The translations under genes were made by a program, and so were the position numbers. 64,000 nucleotides of DNA from Muribaculaceae bacterium (lineage in GTDB: Bacteria; Bacteroidota; Bacteroidia; Bacteroidales; Muribaculaceae). Under the pieces are notes generated by a model. The model was not told where the DNA came from. It did no database searches and worked only from the letters and a program-made list of their open reading frames with translations. Below, in pieces: positions 53,227 to 62,900 of the stretch. Location: positions 51,638 through 115,637 of the forward strand of contig JAFSCJ010000011.1 in assembly GCA_017436845.1 (NCBI GenBank). The letters run 5' to 3'. Position 1 is the stretch's first letter. Every line of letters starts with the position of its first letter.

Positions 53227-54714
53227 TTATTGTTTAATTATCTGTTCAAAATCGGCGTTGATGCTTGTGTCGGATACAAAATCCCAAAGGGTGAGGCTAC
53301 GCAATTGGTAATAATAGTACCAATAGTAAAACAATTCATTGATGCGTTTTTGTCGCGCTTCGTCCTTGCTGGTTTGAGCGTCGTTGAGGTCAAGAGTGCT
53401 TAGTCGACCTATCATGAATGTTTCAACATTTGTGTTGTAACGACGATTAGCGATTTCGTCGGCTTCACATGCGATATTCAATTGACGACGTTGGTTATTG
53501 AATTGCTCTGTGAGGATAAATAAGTTTTGGTGGAAATTCATTGTCTCTTGTCTTAATTGATTTTCGACCACCTCACGATTACTTTCTGCTACTTTTACTT
53601 GACCTCGGCGTTTTCCCCAGTCAAGTATAGGAATTTTTATACCAACTTCTACAATTTGATTGTCTTTCAGATGATTGTAGGATTGAGATAATTCATTATG
53701 TGTACCTGTAAACCCAACTTGTGCGTATAAAGATATTTGACGCATATTCCCACGTGCTTTTGCTACATTATAGTCAGCTTCAAGCTGGCGACGACGAATA
53801 TTGATTGCAAAAGGATTATTCTCTAATGCTTTGTCAAGCACATTCTGATAAACAAGTTCTACTTGAGGAATAGAATCGGGAACAATGGGGACAAGTTCCG
53901 TATCTCCGTCAATATCGAGAAAAGAGCAAAGTTTAAACATATTGCTTTTCATTGTACTCTCATTATCAGTGAGATCTGATTCTGCGTTTAGTAAATTCAG
54001 TTTAAGTTGTAAAACATCGTTTTCACTGATTTTCCCCATTTCACGTTTGGCTATAGCTACTTTATAAAGTTTTTGAGCATTTTCAAGATTTTGTCGAGCA
54101 ATGTTTACATTTTCAAGAGCAAGTAGCAAGTTGAAAAAGTAATTTATTGTAGTCATTGTAACTTCTTCGGTTGCTGAAAGAAATGATGCTTTAGCTTCAC
54201 GATATCGAAGAGGCTCGATTTTGCGTTCCCACTTGATTGTATTTGTTCCAAATATGGGTTGTGTGAGTGTCAATGCAATAGGAACACTCATAAATTGTCT
54301 TGTCTTATCTCCATTTAATTGTTTCATGAAATCAAGAGATGATGATAGAGACAATTTACCTCCTGTGAGCCAAATGTTTTGATCTATTGAAATGTTGCCA
54401 CTTAATCCTAAATAGTCATTACGCACATATGTATAACTTCCATCACTTTGCTGGTAAGGGTTGTAATTTTTGTTATAGCTTGGTAATGTTGAGGAAAAAT
54501 TAATTTCCGGTAATAAGTTGGCTCTAAATGTGCGATATTCCCAATAGGCTGTTTTGAGCTCATTTAGGGCTACTGCTGCGTCCACACTATTACGACGAGC
54601 CATTGCTATTGCTTCATCAAGCGTAAGGTTACGTTGCATGGCTTGCGCTTGAGCGGAACACTCAATTCCGCTCAAAGCGATTACCGATAATATATAAATG
54701 AAAAAGCGTTTCAT
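53227..54714 (-). CDS. TolC-family outer-membrane efflux protein
   Basis: A protein of about 495 residues (ATG 54714, MKRFFIYILSVIAL); the upstream frame from 54774 adds 20 non-hydrophobic residues before the signal peptide and is rejected. Signal peptide cut near SAQAQ. Two helix-hairpin OEP repeats are visible: NLTLDEAIAMARRNSVDAAV through NINFS, and the second half LEADYNVAKARGNM with the KVAESNREVVENQLRQ helix. It provides the outer-membrane channel for the ABC exporter encoded upstream. Confidence 0.9.
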   Translation of the reverse strand: MKRFFIYILSVIALSGIECSAQAQAMQRNLTLDEAIAMARRNSVDAAVALNELKTAYWEYRTFRANLLPEINFSSTLPSYNKNYNPYQQSDGSYTYVRNDYLGLSGNISIDQNIWLTGGKLSLSSSLDFMKQLNGDKTRQFMSVPIALTLTQPIFGTNTIKWERKIEPLRYREAKASFLSATEEVTMTTINYFFNLLLALENVNIARQNLENAQKLYKVAIAKREMGKISENDVLQLKLNLLNAESDLTDNESTMKSNMFKLCSFLDIDGDTELVPIVPDSIPQVELVYQNVLDKALENNPFAINIRRRQLEADYNVAKARGNMRQISLYAQVGFTGTHNELSQSYNHLKDNQIVEVGIKIPILDWGKRRGQVKVAESNREVVENQLRQETMNFHQNLFILTEQFNNQRRQLNIACEADEIANRRYNTNVETFMIGRLSTLDLNDAQTSKDEARQKRINELFYYWYYYYQLRSLTLWDFVSDTSINADFEQIIKQ

Positions 54715-54730
54715 AAGAAATAATGTCTTA

Positions 54731-56050
54731 TTATTCGTCATGTAGAGCCTCAGCCGGGAGTTCGCGGGTAGCACGACTTACCGGTATAAGTGTCCCAATC
54801 AAGGATGTGACGAGAAGAACGAGGTAAACAATAATTGATATCACAGAAAAATGTGTTATAGGATTATTTTGCCAATATTCCGGATTGAGCATATCTTTAC
54901 TAAGCATATTAACATTGGCAAAGAAATTATTGGTATATACATAATGGGCCATTATAATGGTGCTAAATATTACAGCAACAGAAACCAATATTGCTGATTC
55001 TGTTAAGAATTGGCTACTAATTCTCCATTTTGATGCTCCGATACTGCGCATGACTCCTATTTCTTGGCGTCGAGCATTGGCACGCACCCAGAATGTTCCC
55101 ACCATTCCAAGAAATACACACATTAACCCAAATATTGCAAATATTGTGTTTCGGCGGGTTGAGTTTAGTTCTCCAAATACTTCCGCCATATTTAAAGCAG
55201 CTATATCAAATCGTTCAATCCCTAAACAATAATAGTTCCCGCGACTGAGTTTTAGTTTAATTTCTTCTTCAAAGCGTTTCTCAAATTTAGCTTGGTCAAC
55301 TTCGTCTTTAACTCTGAATGTGAATGTATAAGACCAATGCATATAGAAATTTCCCTCTATGTCATTACAAAATGAAGCAGAAGCAAAAGCAGTGGGATAG
55401 GGCTGATTATAATCACGATCTTTAAAGTCTTTAAATACTCCGGCTATTTCTCGTACGTCTTTCTTATAATCATAGCATTTTTCTCCTACTACATCAGTTC
55501 TTCCATATAGCATTTTTGCTGAATTTTCAGAGATATATATCAGATTGCGAGATGCAAAGTCAGGAGCTATTGTCATGGTTGCTCCGCTATTTACATCTTT
55601 AAGCCGATAAGTTTTTAGAATATCGCTACCTTCAACCGGAACAAAATGATAAAATTGTAGATGCGTTCTCTTAGATAAGGCAGTATCTGCAAACAATTCT
55701 CCTCCGCTAAAACTCCCGCTATTGGCATAGGCCATTCCGTATGCAATAGCAAAACTCTCTATTTCCGGAAGATTGCGCATTTCGCGTATGATGTCGAGGA
55801 ATTGTAGTCTTACCAGAGAATCATTATCCATTTCTGTGCTATATTTGTGAGATGTTCGAGGAATTTTATTCATTTTTAGGATGTATATTCCATCTTGTTC
55901 ATATCCTCTGTCAATGTTTTTATTTGCAATTTGGACGCACAAAGGATCCAAAACAATCCATAAAAATATACCCACAAAAAGCAATTCAAAGAATATCCAG
56001 CCGTTTTGACGACGTTGGTTCCATATTTGTTTTAAAGTAGTTCTAAACAT
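54731..56050 (-). CDS. MacB-like ABC transporter permease (second)
   Basis: A 439-residue permease of the FtsX/MacB type. One N-terminal helix (residues 16-38) is followed by a periplasmic domain of about 250 residues, and then three C-terminal helices (from IFAIFGLMCVFLGMVGTFW and the FtsX motif RANARRQEIGVMRSIGASKWRIS). It pairs with the other permease to form a heterodimer, the layout of MacB-like efflux and lipoprotein-release systems. Gap to the tolC gene is about 16 bases. Confidence 0.9.
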   Translation of the reverse strand: MFRTTLKQIWNQRRQNGWIFFELLFVGIFLWIVLDPLCVQIANKNIDRGYEQDGIYILKMNKIPRTSHKYSTEMDNDSLVRLQFLDIIREMRNLPEIESFAIAYGMAYANSGSFSGGELFADTALSKRTHLQFYHFVPVEGSDILKTYRLKDVNSGATMTIAPDFASRNLIYISENSAKMLYGRTDVVGEKCYDYKKDVREIAGVFKDFKDRDYNQPYPTAFASASFCNDIEGNFYMHWSYTFTFRVKDEVDQAKFEKRFEEEIKLKLSRGNYYCLGIERFDIAALNMAEVFGELNSTRRNTIFAIFGLMCVFLGMVGTFWVRANARRQEIGVMRSIGASKWRISSQFLTESAILVSVAVIFSTIIMAHYVYTNNFFANVNMLSKDMLNPEYWQNNPITHFSVISIIVYLVLLVTSLIGTLIPVSRATRELPAEALHDE

Positions 56051-56057
56051 AGTGATA

Positions 56058-57353
56058 TTATTGTTTTGGATTTAGTGAATTAATGATTGTTTGTCGCAAT
56101 GATATAGATGCCGGAATAAGGGCCGAGATGATGTTAAGAATAAAACATATTGCTAAAACGGCTGCAAACACCCACCAATTAAAAAGCATTTCTATAGAAA
56201 GATTGTCGGATAACAATTGGGTGCTTTCTATAAATCCGTTATGCAAAATGTTTGTAATCCAACTACTGCCGCAAAGTAGTATTGCGTAGCAGATAATGAT
56301 ACCGACAAATCCACCGAAAATGGTTAACAAGAAGTTTTCCCAGAGAATTTGTGAAAGGAGTTGTCTGTTTGTTGCTCCATAGGTTTTGCGTATCCCAAGT
56401 TCAGGAAGTCGCTTGTTCATTCTTGATGATATCATTCCACTAAGATTAAGTGCAGGGATAATCAAGAGCGCAAACAATATATATCCATATTTTAGGAGTT
56501 CATCCTTTTCGTTGAGGATCTTGCCAAACCTAAATTGGCTCGCCCAATAAGTATCAGGACCAAGTAGCTGGTAATTAAAAAGTTTATCGTGCTGATTATA
56601 TTTGTGCATCATTTCGGCAATTTCTGCTTTTACAGCATCAATTTCATTGTCTGATTTTGCTGTAATTGCAATCTCGCAATCACCCAAAAGATCATCTATA
56701 TCTGTATACTCTGTAGTGGAAAAAGGAGCCCAAACATCGGCCACCGTTTTGTTATCCATTACGGCGGCAACATCTTTTACGACACCGATAATCTCATATT
56801 CAGAACCGGAGATCTCTATGGTCTTATTAATTACATCTTCGGTCATAAATAAGCGTTTGGCGCAACTTTGAGAAACTACTACATTTTTTGACTTTGATTG
56901 TATATCGGAATCATTATAAGGTCTCCCATCTATAAATTCAAAATCATAAACTTTCCAATAGCCGGCATCTGTATGTTTCAAAACGATAGGCGTTGATGTG
57001 TGTAATGTTGACGCTTCTATTCGGGATAATCCCCAATAATCGGCTTTAACTCCTGTAACGGCATCAACTGATGGTAATTGGCATATCATACTTACTAAAG
57101 AAAAATTTGGTGTGCTTTGCCAATAATTATTACTTGTTGAGTCTTTTTCTGTTTTTTCGACAGAGTCAATAATTAAAGTGCGATCGCGTTTGTATTCAGG
57201 GTATAAAGGGGCAAATTTGATATACAGGATTACAAACAGCGTCATCGTCAATGCGATGGATAGCCCGGTTCCTGTGATATAGATACTCGAAAACAATTTG
57301 TTTTGGCGTATCATCATCCATGCTTGTTTGAGATATAAAGTTATTTTATTCAT
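56058..57353 (-). CDS. MacB-like ABC transporter permease (first)
   Basis: A 431-residue protein with the same layout as its neighbour: N-terminal helix (residues 19-42, the SSIYITGTGLSIALTMTLFVILYI segment), large periplasmic domain, then three helices starting about residue 285, with the cytoplasmic motif RMNKRLPELGIRKTYGATNRQLL. The two permeases are paralogs but diverged, and their gap is 7 bases. Together with the ATPase they form the inner-membrane part of the exporter. Confidence 0.9.
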   Translation of the reverse strand: MNKITLYLKQAWMMIRQNKLFSSIYITGTGLSIALTMTLFVILYIKFAPLYPEYKRDRTLIIDSVEKTEKDSTSNNYWQSTPNFSLVSMICQLPSVDAVTGVKADYWGLSRIEASTLHTSTPIVLKHTDAGYWKVYDFEFIDGRPYNDSDIQSKSKNVVVSQSCAKRLFMTEDVINKTIEISGSEYEIIGVVKDVAAVMDNKTVADVWAPFSTTEYTDIDDLLGDCEIAITAKSDNEIDAVKAEIAEMMHKYNQHDKLFNYQLLGPDTYWASQFRFGKILNEKDELLKYGYILFALLIIPALNLSGMISSRMNKRLPELGIRKTYGATNRQLLSQILWENFLLTIFGGFVGIIICYAILLCGSSWITNILHNGFIESTQLLSDNLSIEMLFNWWVFAAVLAICFILNIISALIPASISLRQTIINSLNPKQ

Positions 57354-57371
57354 GGGTATATTGATTATCGA

Positions 57372-58046
57372 TTAACATACTTGTCTTCCGTCAAAGAATC
57401 GAGCGATGCGACTTGTTTGTCGTGCTTGTTCTTCATTGTGAGTAACCATGACAATGGTACATCCATCTTTTTGGTTAAGTTCGTGAAGTATATCCATTAC
57501 CTCTGCTCCCATTTTAGAGTCGAGGTTTCCTGTTGGCTCATCGGTGAGGATGATTTCAGGTTGACCTATAATGGCACGAGCAATAGCGACACGTTGACAT
57601 TGTCCACCTGATAGTTGTGATGGCATGTGGTGTAAACGATGACTCAGCCCAACTCGCTCAAGAACAGCTTTGGCTCGTTCGACAGATTCTTTGTGGGATG
57701 TACCTCTATAGATTAAAGGTAATAGAACATTGTCAATGACATTTAGAGAGGGAATGAGGTGGAATGACTGAAAAACAAATCCGAGTGTCTCATTACGGAA
57801 TTTTGCTAATGCCTTATCACTCATCTTTGCGTCAATTAGTTTGCTATTAATTTCAATAGAGCCATTTGTCGGAGTGTCAAGTAATCCTATAATATTAAGT
57901 AGGGTTGATTTACCACAACCTGATGGTCCCATAATACTTAAAAATTCACCTTTTTCAACTTCTAAGTTTACATTTTCGAGAGCTTGAGTTTCGATCTCTT
58001 TTGTACGGTAGATTTTGTCAATACCTGTAAGTTTAATAATTGCCAT
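57372..58046 (-). CDS. ABC transporter ATPase, LolD/MacB type
   Basis: A 224-residue ATPase. Walker A is GPSGCGKST (residues about 40-48), the Q-loop FVFQSFHLIPSLNVIDN, signature LSGGQCQRVAIARA, Walker B IILTDEPTGNLDS and the switch His in VMVTHNEEQARQ. It is the LolD/FtsE/MacB-like branch, which acts with FtsX-type permeases as a mechanotransmitter rather than a transporter moving substrate through the membrane itself. Encoded 18 bases before the first permease. Confidence 0.95.
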   Translation of the reverse strand: MAIIKLTGIDKIYRTKEIETQALENVNLEVEKGEFLSIMGPSGCGKSTLLNIIGLLDTPTNGSIEINSKLIDAKMSDKALAKFRNETLGFVFQSFHLIPSLNVIDNVLLPLIYRGTSHKESVERAKAVLERVGLSHRLHHMPSQLSGGQCQRVAIARAIIGQPEIILTDEPTGNLDSKMGAEVMDILHELNQKDGCTIVMVTHNEEQARQTSRIARFFDGRQVC

Positions 58047-58075
58047 AATAATATATTTTTAGATTAATATTCTTT

Positions 58076-59323
58076 TTAATTTACCTTGATTGATTTAGCA
58101 TCATTAAATTGTTTCATGTCGCTGATTACGACGCAATCTCCGACCTTTAGTCCTTCAATAACTTCAACCTTGTCATAACTACATTCACCTAAACGCACTA
58201 TGCGAGGAACTAATTTCTCATCTCCTTCAAATACAAAGAGTGTATATTCTCCAGGACCTACATAGTAATTGGAATTAGGGAGTCTGAGAACCTCTTCTTT
58301 AATTGAGTTAACTACGTGTATATCGGCTTTTAACCCTGAACGTAGGCGTTGATGATTATCTTCGGCAAGATTTACGGTAAAGGAAATTTTCCCATCTTTG
58401 CTGAGTGGTGTAACGCTTCCAATTGTTCCGATGAGATTGTCATTCCCTATTTTGACGGTAACTTTACCGCCCACGGTTACATATTCGCTATAGATATCAG
58501 CAATAGAGCCGTTGATTTTAAAGTGCGAAAGGTCGCTCACTACAGCAATTTTGCTCCCTTGTGATACTTGTGCACCCACTTCGTCCATGATATATGTAAT
58601 GATTGCGTTGCGTGGAGAGCGAATGGCGGCATCGTCAAGGGTGCGCTTGATTTCGGCAAGATTGCGGGATGCAATGTTTATCTCAAGTTGTTTTTCTCGC
58701 TCATCAGCTGCTTTAATCAACTTTTCATTGGATAGTTGTTGGCTAAGTTGCTCAAGTTCGAGTCGGCTTGTTTTACATGAAAATTCTGCCTCTTTTACTT
58801 TGTCGTGTGTTCCGGAGCCGAGACTATCTAAGTAGCGTTCATTGCGTAATTCTGCTTCAAGACGATCAAGTTTCATTGCCGCAACTTTGACTTTCATTGA
58901 TAAATCGTCAAGATATGTGCGGTTGTTGATTTTTAGACGTTCAAATTGACTTTGTTGCATTTGTAATTGGTCAACACTCTTTTGATAATCGGCTTGTGCG
59001 CTTTGTGTGTCAAGGCGAAGAAGAGGAGTCCCTGTTTCAACTGCATCTCCACTGTGTTGTAGCACCTCAAGAATTTGAGAGTTGATGGGGCAGATAATCA
59101 TTTCTTCAATAGATGGTACAACTATTCCCGAAGCTGCAACACTCGGCTCTATATCTCCGCAGTCAACAACAGCAATTTTTATTTGCTCTCGTTTAACGGA
59201 GTTGCGAGAGAGTGATGTGAAAGTTAAAATGAGGGCAATTACAACTACTGATGCAATTGCGATGCGCAAAAATCTTTTTTTGCGTCGACGTTTGATTTCT
59301 TCTATAGGTATTTGTCTGTCCAT
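58076..59323 (-). CDS. HlyD-family periplasmic adaptor (MacA-like)
   Basis: A 415-residue membrane-fusion protein. One cytoplasmic-to-periplasmic helix (residues 17-36) is followed by a barrel-sandwich lipoyl half (GDIEPSVAASGIVVPS), a long alpha-hairpin (about residues 100-220, rich in Gln/Glu/Leu), the second lipoyl half (AAIRSPRNAIITYIMDEVGAQVSQGS) and a beta-barrel. It links the inner-membrane permeases with TolC. As the first gene behind the sigma-54 promoter it heads the operon of adaptor, ATPase, two permeases and TolC. Confidence 0.92.
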   Translation of the reverse strand: MDRQIPIEEIKRRRKKRFLRIAIASVVVIALILTFTSLSRNSVKREQIKIAVVDCGDIEPSVAASGIVVPSIEEMIICPINSQILEVLQHSGDAVETGTPLLRLDTQSAQADYQKSVDQLQMQQSQFERLKINNRTYLDDLSMKVKVAAMKLDRLEAELRNERYLDSLGSGTHDKVKEAEFSCKTSRLELEQLSQQLSNEKLIKAADEREKQLEINIASRNLAEIKRTLDDAAIRSPRNAIITYIMDEVGAQVSQGSKIAVVSDLSHFKINGSIADIYSEYVTVGGKVTVKIGNDNLIGTIGSVTPLSKDGKISFTVNLAEDNHQRLRSGLKADIHVVNSIKEEVLRLPNSNYYVGPGEYTLFVFEGDEKLVPRIVRLGECSYDKVEVIEGLKVGDCVVISDMKQFNDAKSIKVN

Positions 59324-59357
59324 AAATAATGTTTTTGTTTTCTGGCATTATTATATG

Positions 59358-59373
59358 ACGAATACCGTGCCAA
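59358..59373 (-). promoter_or_regulatory. candidate sigma-54 (-24/-12) promoter of the exporter operon
   Basis: On the minus strand TTGGCACG (-24 block, matching the TGGCAC consensus exactly) and TTCGT (-12 block; consensus TTGCW, GC is replaced by GT), 10 bases between the conserved GG and the -12 dinucleotide. Predicted start about 22 bases before the adaptor ATG. No TAnnTTTG element is present in this interval. Confidence 0.55.
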
Positions 59374-59416
59374 AATCGTAAACTATTGAAAATCAGTGGT
59401 AGTGATGGTTTGTGCT

Positions 59417-59434
59417 GTGTCCGTTATCGGACAC
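59417..59434. promoter_or_regulatory. 18-bp palindrome, candidate enhancer (UAS) for the sigma-54 regulator
   Basis: GTGTCCGTTATCGGACAC is a perfect inverted repeat with 7-bp arms and a 4-base centre. Its centre is about 80 bases upstream of the predicted sigma-54 start, the usual distance for enhancer-binding proteins with a Fis-type domain, whose sites are typically 16-18 bp palindromes. Confidence 0.65.
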
Positions 59435-59456
59435 TTTTAAGTTCAATAAATAAAAA

Positions 59457-59483
59457 GACCGCTGACTGTTATGGCCAGCGGTC
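59457..59483 (-). terminator. terminator after trxA
   Basis: GACCGCTG (59457-59464) pairs with CAGCGGTC (59476-59483); followed on the minus strand by TTTTTATTTATT. It separates trxA from the exporter promoter region. Confidence 0.85.
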
Positions 59484-59514
59484 AATGTTTCGCTATATTA
59501 TTAATGTATATAAT

Positions 59515-59838
59515 TTAAAGAGCGATAAGTTCGTTGATTTTTTCTTCCAAAGTAGCTTTAGATTGAGAACCGGCTAAACGGATGTCGGTTTTTTCTCCGT
59601 TTTTGAAGAATAGGATAGTTGGGATTGACATGATGCGATATTTTGTGCTTAAATCACCTTCTTCATCAACATTATATTTACCAATAACGACTGCATCGCC
59701 AAATTGTTCGGCAAGTTCATCGATAATAGGAGACATGCGCATACATGGTCCACACCATGTTGCCCAAAAGTCAATAACAACCGGTTTGCCTGATGCAATT
59801 ATTTCATCAACGTTTTGATCTGTAAAAGTAAAAGCCAT
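59515..59838 (-). CDS. trxA: thioredoxin
   Basis: A 107-residue redox protein. The active site WATWCGPCMRM and the cis-Pro in SIPTILFFKNG are both canonical, as is the buried Asp in VIDFWA. Lacks a signal peptide, so it acts in the cytoplasm as the general disulfide reductant. Promoter at 59873-59904 (TTTG-N20-TAAATTTG), terminator at 59457-59483. Confidence 0.97.
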   Translation of the reverse strand: MAFTFTDQNVDEIIASGKPVVIDFWATWCGPCMRMSPIIDELAEQFGDAVVIGKYNVDEEGDLSTKYRIMSIPTILFFKNGEKTDIRLAGSQSKATLEEKINELIAL

Positions 59839-59872
59839 TTTATATAAATTTTTAGTTAGTATTTTCTTATTG

Positions 59873-59904
59873 CAAATTTAATGAACATAAAATTATTTGA
59901 CAAA
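59873..59904 (-). promoter_or_regulatory. promoter for trxA
   Basis: On the minus strand TTTG (59904-59901), a 20-base spacer and TAAATTTG (59880-59873), giving a leader of about 30 bases. Confidence 0.65.
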
Positions 59905-59910
59905 TATAAA

Positions 59911-62900
59911 TTACTCATTAATGTGATATTCGATATCCATATCTTTGAGCATTTCTATTAACTTTTTGTCAATAGGAATTTTAAGCCCGGATGTCATTCT
60001 GATCGAGCGATTGATTTCAGGGTCATATATGCGTAGCGACAGTGTGCCACGATTTTCGGTAGATGAAGTTATATGCTCTGATATGAGTTTATGTAGCGTT
60101 TCTGTAACCTCCTCTTTTGATAGATGCAGGGTGATGCTGTTAATCAATTGCCCTTTGAGTTCTTGCAGTAGGCGAATATTGGTAACACTAAATCGTAGCT
60201 CTTCGCTTTTAAAGCGTTTTTGATAACGACCTGTAACAACAATAGGCATCCCCACAACTCCATAATTTCGGAAGTTGATGAAATCTTGTCCGAAAAATCT
60301 CAATTCAGTACTGCCATTGTAGTCCTCGATTTTCATGATGCCGAATTGACCTCCGCTTTTGGTGGGCTTGGCTTCAAAACTCACCACCATTCCTCCAAAA
60401 CTGAGTTCTTTCCCGTCAGCGGGTGTTTCTTCCAAGAATGTTTTGATGTTGTGGCTACACCCATAATTAATCTCCATGTAATATGGATCCAATGGGTGAG
60501 CCGACAAGTACATTCCCACCAACTCTTTTTCTTTGTCAAGGCGTTCAGTGTTAGCCCAAGGTACTGCGCGAATTACTTGTGGGCGAGCGGCAGTTGTCAT
60601 TGCTTGGTCTTCATCAAATCCAAATAGCGATGCGCTACTTTGCATCTTGTCGTTTTGGAACAATTGACCATATCTGATGAGTATTTCCGCAAAACTTTCG
60701 TCTTTATTGTTCTTTTCAAAGAAATCTTCACGTTTAATCTCTGGGAAACAGTCAAATGCTCCTGCTAACGCAAGTGATTCTATTGTGCGTCGATTTATTG
60801 ACGACATGTTAACTCGCTCAATAAAATCGTAGATGTTTTCAAATGGACCACCTTCGGTTCGGGCTGTAATGATATCGTTTACGATGTTCATGCCTATGCC
60901 TTTGATTGCTGCAAGACCAAATCGGATATCGCCTTTAGAGTTTACCCCAAACTTGGTGAAACTTTCATTAACATCTGGACCTTTTACATCAATGCGCATT
61001 GCTTTACATTCGTCCATGAATCCTGTTAACTTGGTAATATCAGCAAGGTTTCGGCTCAATACTGCTGCCATGTATTCTGCTGGATAGTTGGCTTTAAGAT
61101 ATGCAGTTTGGAATGCAACCCAGCTATAGCAAGTCGCATGACTCTTGTTGAATGCGTAAGATGCAAATTTTTCCCAGTCGGTCCATATTTTTTCAAGAAC
61201 TTTAGTCTCGTAGCCATTTTTCTGACCGCCTTCAAGAAATTTTGCTTTAAGCTCATTCATCTTGTCGATCATCTTCTTACCCATTGCTTTGCGCAACGTG
61301 TCGCTCTGCCCGCGAGTGAAATCGGCAAGCAATCGAGATAAGAGCATCACCTGTTCTTGATATACCGTAACCCCATAGGTGTCTTTTAGGTATTTTTCCA
61401 TGATGGGTATATCATAGACAATAGGGGATTTGCCATGCTTGCGGGCAATAAAGTCGGGGATATAATCCATTGGTCCCGGACGATATAGCGCATTCATCGC
61501 AATCAAGTCTTCAAATGTGCTGGGTTGAAGTTCGCGCAGATATTTTTGCATCCCAGCCGATTCAAATTGGAACGTACCGGTTGTGCGACCTTCGCAATAT
61601 AATTGATATGTTTTGGGATCGTCGATGGGGATATTATCGATGTCAATATCAATGTTTCGTGTGAGTTTGATATTAGCCAGAGCTTCTTTGATAATGGAAA
61701 GAGTCTTTAATCCCAAGAAGTCCATCTTGATTAGTCCTGTGTCTTCAATTACCGAACCTTCGTATTGGGTAACAAGCAGTTTCGAGCCATCTTTATCATA
61801 GGCAGTGCTCACAGGTACCCAATCGGTAATATCATCGCGACCGATGATTACCCCACAAGCATGCACGCCTGTGTTACGCACATTCCCTTCAAGTTCTTTG
61901 GCATATTTTAATGTCTCAAGAATTTGAGGGTTGTTGCTTTGCAACTCTGTCTTGAATTCCGGCACATGCTCATAGCAGTTTTTTAGCGTAGGCTTTAACT
62001 CTTTACCATTTACTTCCGGCATGTGCTTCGGTATTAGTTTTGTCAAGCGGTCGCTTTCTGATAATGGCAGTTTTTGTACGCGGGCAACATCTTTGATTGA
62101 TGATTTTGCTGCCATCGTTCCGTATGTGATGATGCGAGCGACTTTTTCAGCACCATATTTTTCAGTAACGTATCGCAAAACGTCGGCACGACCATCATCA
62201 TCAAAGTCAATATCAATATCAGGCAACGAAATACGATCAGGGTTAAGGAATCGCTCAAACAGCAAGTCATATTTGATAGGGTCTATCTGGGTGATGCCAA
62301 GGCAATAGGCTACAGCCGAACCGGCGGCGGAGCCACGACCGGGACCGACAGATACCCCCAATTTGCGCCCTGCAGCAATGAAGTCCTGCACAATGAGGAA
62401 GTAGCCGGGAAACCCCATATTTTTTATCGTGTTGAGTTCAAAGTCGATACGCTCTGATTGCTCTTCTGAGATAGTACCCCAACGGCGTTTTGCTCCTTCG
62501 TAGGTCAAATACCTTAAATAGTCATCATTGTTAGTAAAGCCGTCGGGCAAAGGGAAATTTGGAAGAATAGGACCATGGTCAATGGAGTATGTCTCGACTT
62601 TATCAAGAATTTCCATTGTGTTGCTTAAAGCTTCTGGCAAATCAGAGAATATTACATTCATCTCCTCTTGCGTTTTCATCCATTCCTGCTTGGTATATAA
62701 CATGCGTTTCTCATCGTCAAGGTCTTTGCCTGTTGATACGCATATTAGTCGATCATGAGCTTCTGCGTCCTCTTCGTTCACAAAATGAACATCATTTGTG
62801 CATATTAATTTAATGTCATATTTGCGAGCGATTCTGATTAATTCGGCATTTACTGTTTCCTGAACAGCATATACAGCGTGATTAGCTCTTGGGACAGTCG

